From assembly GCA_031406795.1 (NCBI GenBank), contig JANOHV010000001.1:1-14768 (forward strand): a stretch of 14,768 nucleotides of DNA, in the 5' to 3' direction. Shown here piece by piece: positions 12,987 through 14,768 of this stretch. The notes under the pieces are model-generated. The model did no database searches, was not told where the DNA came from, and was given only the letters and a program-made list of their open reading frames with translations. This stretch comes from DATDCY01 sp031406795 [NCBI: Candidatus Rokuibacteriota bacterium]. GTDB lineage: Bacteria > JAUVQV01. Positions within the stretch are counted from its first letter, which is position 1. The number at the start of each line of letters is the position of its first letter. The position numbers and the translations under genes were made by a program.

Positions 12987-13208
12987 TCAAACCGAAACGA
13001 CTTCCTTGACCTCCGGGATCTGCTGCTTCAGGTAGCGCTCGATCCCCTGCTTGAGCGTCATCTGCGACATCGGGCAACCGGCGCAGGCGCCGACCAGCCG
13101 CACCTTCACGATACCGTCAGCCCCGACTGAAACGAACTCCACGTCGCCGCCATCGGCCTGGAGAGAACCGCGGATCTGATCGAGCGCTTTCTTCACCTTC
13201 TCTTCCAT
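12987..13208 (-). CDS. nfuA-like: NifU C-terminal-domain iron-sulfur scaffold protein
   Basis: The gene encodes 73 aa, a stand-alone NifU C-terminal (Nfu) domain. The start at 13208 has AAAGGAAG upstream; the frame is open to 13274 but the extra residues overlap the divergent promoter. The family hallmark is complete: LQADGGDVEFV at 16-26 and GACAGCPMSQMTLKQGIE from 40, where C42 and C45 bind a bridging Fe-S cluster between two subunits. The protein should carry clusters to apo-enzymes in the cytoplasm; clients in this window could include the 4Fe-4S glycosylase. It is divergent from the CsgG-like gene with 44 bp between the starts. Confidence 0.92.
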   Translation of the reverse strand: MEEKVKKALDQIRGSLQADGGDVEFVSVGADGIVKVRLVGACAGCPMSQMTLKQGIERYLKQQIPEVKEVVSV

Positions 13209-13241
13209 GGCACTTCCTTTCTCGTGAGCATTGATTTCTGC

Positions 13242-13247
13242 TACTAT
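13242..13247 (+). promoter_or_regulatory. possible -10 box of the CsgG-like gene
   Basis: TACTAT lies 5 nt before the GTG at 13253, so transcription would begin on or beside the start codon. No clear -35 is seen (TTTCTC at 13218-13223, 18 nt away, is weak). Confidence 0.35.
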
Positions 13248-13252
13248 CGGTC

Positions 13253-14455
13253 GTGGTGAGAAGGATGTCAACATTGACGATCAGCGCCGGATTGCCCCGC
13301 GTTCTCGCCGTCGCGCTGCTGCTCCCGTCCCTCGCCGGAGCCTGTGCGACGACCGCAGCGGTCCGCGGTGGCGGCGGCGGGGATGTGAACAGCGCGCGCC
13401 TTGCGCCCTACGACGGCCCGCAGGCGCGCATCGCGGTGGCCTCCTTCGAAGACAAGACCAGGAAGGGCAGCGCCGAGATCGGCACCGGCATGGCGACCAT
13501 GCTCACCACGGCGCTCGTCAACAGCAACCGGTTCATCGTGCTCGAGCGCGACCTGCTCGAAGAGGTCCTGCGCGAGCAGGATCTGGGCGCCAGCGGCCGC
13601 GTCCGCGGCGGCACCGAGGCCCCGATCGGCGAGATCGAGGGCGCCGAACTGCTGGTCATCGGCGCGGTGACGGCGTTCGAGCCCGATTCCCTCGGGATCG
13701 GCGGCGGCATTCTCGGGCTCGGGACGCTGATCGGCACCGCGGTGCTGCACGATGCCAACCGCAACGTCCCGATCAGCGCCGCGACCTACACCGAGTCGCA
13801 CATCTCCATCGACGTGCGCGTGATCGACGCCACCACCTCCCGCGTGCTCTTCACCACGGCGATCGACGCCCGGGGCTACGACATGGGCGGCGGCCTGATC
13901 GCCGAGGTCGGCGGCGGCCGCTCGCGCCTGCCGCTGGCCTTCGGCGGGTTCCAGAAGACCGCCACCGAGGAGGCGGTGCGCAAGGCGATCAACCTGGCCG
14001 TCGTCGAACTGGCCCGGCGCACGCCGGCCGAGTACTTCCGCCACGCCAGCGAGGACTTCGCCTCCGGCCGCATGGCGGCCTTCGCCTACCTCGACCTTCC
14101 CGGGTTGACCGGGGAGCGCTTCGAACAGGCTGGCGTGCGCGTCGCCGCGAACCCCGCCGAGTGGGCAACGCTGGCCGCCGAACTCGGGCTTCAGGGCGCG
14201 GCCGCCGCCCCGCCGGTCGATTTCTCGACCCAGCGCGTCGCCGCGGTGTTCGCCGGGGCCCAGGCCGGCCCGGGCAAGTCGGTCTCGGTGGAGAAAGCCG
14301 TCGCCTTCTCCGACCGCCTCGAACTGACCGCCGTCCTGCTCGCGCCCCCGAAAGACGCCCCGGCGCTGCAACCGACGCCGGCGCAGCTGCACCCGATGGC
14401 GCTGGTGCGGCTCGACCGGGGCGCGCCGGTTACGGTTGCCTGGGAGAGTCGCTGA
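13253..14455 (+). CDS. CsgG/HfaB-family lipoprotein
   Basis: The gene encodes 400 aa from GTG 13253; GTG 13256 and ATG 13265 are alternatives. The first start gives a better charged n-region (MVRRMSTL) before the hydrophobic segment LAVALLLPSLAGAC. The cysteine at residue 31 would be lipidated, although the lipobox (L-A-G-A-C) is not ideal. The CsgG domain runs from about residue 58: IAVASFEDKT, then GTGMATMLTTALVNSNRFIVLERDLLEEVLREQDL, a typical CsgG strand-helix pair, then ISIDVRVIDATTSRVLFTT and a conserved helix KAINLAVVELARR. CsgG forms the outer-membrane pore for curli subunits, but related lipoproteins serve other roles. No curli genes (csgA, csgB, csgE, csgF) are here, and the C-terminal 130 residues are alanine- and proline-rich and not recognised. 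Treat secretion as unproven. Confidence 0.8.
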   Translation: MVRRMSTLTISAGLPRVLAVALLLPSLAGACATTAAVRGGGGGDVNSARLAPYDGPQARIAVASFEDKTRKGSAEIGTGMATMLTTALVNSNRFIVLERDLLEEVLREQDLGASGRVRGGTEAPIGEIEGAELLVIGAVTAFEPDSLGIGGGILGLGTLIGTAVLHDANRNVPISAATYTESHISIDVRVIDATTSRVLFTTAIDARGYDMGGGLIAEVGGGRSRLPLAFGGFQKTATEEAVRKAINLAVVELARRTPAEYFRHASEDFASGRMAAFAYLDLPGLTGERFEQAGVRVAANPAEWATLAAELGLQGAAAAPPVDFSTQRVAAVFAGAQAGPGKSVSVEKAVAFSDRLELTAVLLAPPKDAPALQPTPAQLHPMALVRLDRGAPVTVAWESR

Positions 14456-14474
14456 GGGGAGCAGTCAAGCGCTA

Positions 14475-14503
14475 TTGCATTGCCCAAATGCGGACAATAT
14501 ACT
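14475..14503 (+). promoter_or_regulatory. promoter with overlapping dyad before the truncated right-end gene
   Basis: TTGCAT (14475-14480) and TATACT (14498-14503) are separated by 17 nt. A 14-bp imperfect dyad, GACAATATACTGTC (14493-14506, one mismatched pair), covers the -10 and could be an operator. The local AT content is well above the surroundings. Confidence 0.55.
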
Positions 14504-14568
14504 GTCTATATGCAGGAGCCTTACCCCGCCCAGCAAGTCAGCGGCACACGCTGAAGGAGAAAAACACG

Positions 14569-14768
14569 ATGAGTACCACGATGGCAGTTTCCGCCACCGA
14601 TCCTTCCGAACTTGGAGCAGAGATCGTACGTAAGTCCTCGCCCTACCCCGACTGCACATTTTCCTCGTCGGCAGGCGTCTTCGTGATGGCCGCCGGGTCA
14701 CGGTCGAGCGCCGGTCCGGCCGGGCGGTCTACTGCAGGGTGTTCTTCTTCAACTCCGCGGGGAGGAAG
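14569..14768 (+). CDS. start of an unrecognised gene, cut by the window end; frame uncertain
   Basis: AAGGAG at 14554-14559 precedes ATG 14569, about 65 nt downstream of the promoter's -10. The ATG frame stays open to the window edge (66 codons), beginning MSTTMAVSATDPSELGAE. From about 14634 onward a different frame (one base back) looks more like coding sequence: its third positions are nearly all G or C, and it reads RVTVERRSGRAVYCRVFFF near the end, while the ATG frame there is serine- and glycine-rich with AT-ending codons. The second frame has a TAA at 14631-14633 and no start codon nearby. Either the gene carries a frameshift or sequence error, or one frame is misleading. I do not recognise a family. 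Confidence 0.4.
   Translation, partial: MSTTMAVSATDPSELGAEIVRKSSPYPDCTFSSSAGVFVMAAGSRSSAGPAGRSTAGCSSSTPRGG

Noticed and set aside
13209-13274. N-terminal extension of the NifU-like frame to 13274
   Set aside because: It would overlap the CsgG-like start region and lacks a ribosome site, while the 13208 start has one and matches the usual Nfu domain boundary.
14503-14516. CTGTCTATATGCAG near the right-end promoter considered as a LexA (SOS) box
   Set aside because: The E. coli LexA site has CTGT and ACAG separated by 8 nt; here the spacing is 6 nt and the right half is GCAG. The match is too poor.

Overview
The window is about 66% GC by eye and densely packed, with genes on both strands. It appears to come from a Gram-negative bacterium: there is a Tat signal peptide, a Sec-exported di-haem cytochrome c, an exported cyclophilin and a CsgG-type lipoprotein. 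The gene families (long class II aldolase, two-helix K+ channel with an RTNPFDE-type C-terminus, TusA plus DsrE2, tandem Usp, family 4 uracil-DNA glycosylase) fit a deltaproteobacterium-like or related environmental lineage with anaerobic or sulfur-linked metabolism. That assignment is inference; there is no rRNA or marker gene here. I see no tRNA, rRNA, CRISPR array, transposase or phage gene.

Layout. 1-1577: class II fructose-bisphosphate aldolase (minus), divergent from an orphan NrtA/SsuA-like substrate-binding protein with a Tat signal (plus, 1578-2741); a perfect-armed palindrome lies between them. 2775-4122 (minus): a two-helix K+ channel followed 13 bp later by a di-haem cytochrome c, with the cytochrome ribosome site overlapping the channel stop. 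4269-5180 (minus): a TIM-barrel sugar-phosphate isomerase/epimerase-like protein. 5265-5430: a 166-bp element with 35-36 bp terminal inverted repeats. 5430-6611 (minus): a sulfur-trafficking operon, arsR-type regulator, tusA, dsrE2, driven by a strong promoter that sits directly on the regulator's start codon. 6762-7946 (plus): a membrane-anchored metallophosphoesterase. 8123-12832 (plus): uracil-DNA glycosylase, cyclophilin, tandem universal stress protein, GlcD-type FAD oxidase and nitronate monooxygenase-like protein; the last four are closely spaced. 12987-13208 (minus): NifU-C-terminal-domain protein, divergent from a CsgG-like lipoprotein (13253-14455, plus). The right edge holds a promoter and the start of a gene cut by the window.

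Most genes are chromosomal housekeeping or physiology genes. The unusual material lies between genes: two families of short palindromic repeats (one based on AGCCCGGGTCA.TCGGG, one on GGGCGGGG/CCCCGCCC with a 5-nt loop), a 38-nt direct repeat, and several start regions that look leaderless (a -10 hexamer 5-7 nt before the start codon and no Shine-Dalgarno sequence). The best candidates for new biology are the thiol-regulator/TusA/DsrE2 operon with its leaderless promoter, the K+ channel and cytochrome c pair, and a possible leaderless mini-ORF coupled to the phosphoesterase.
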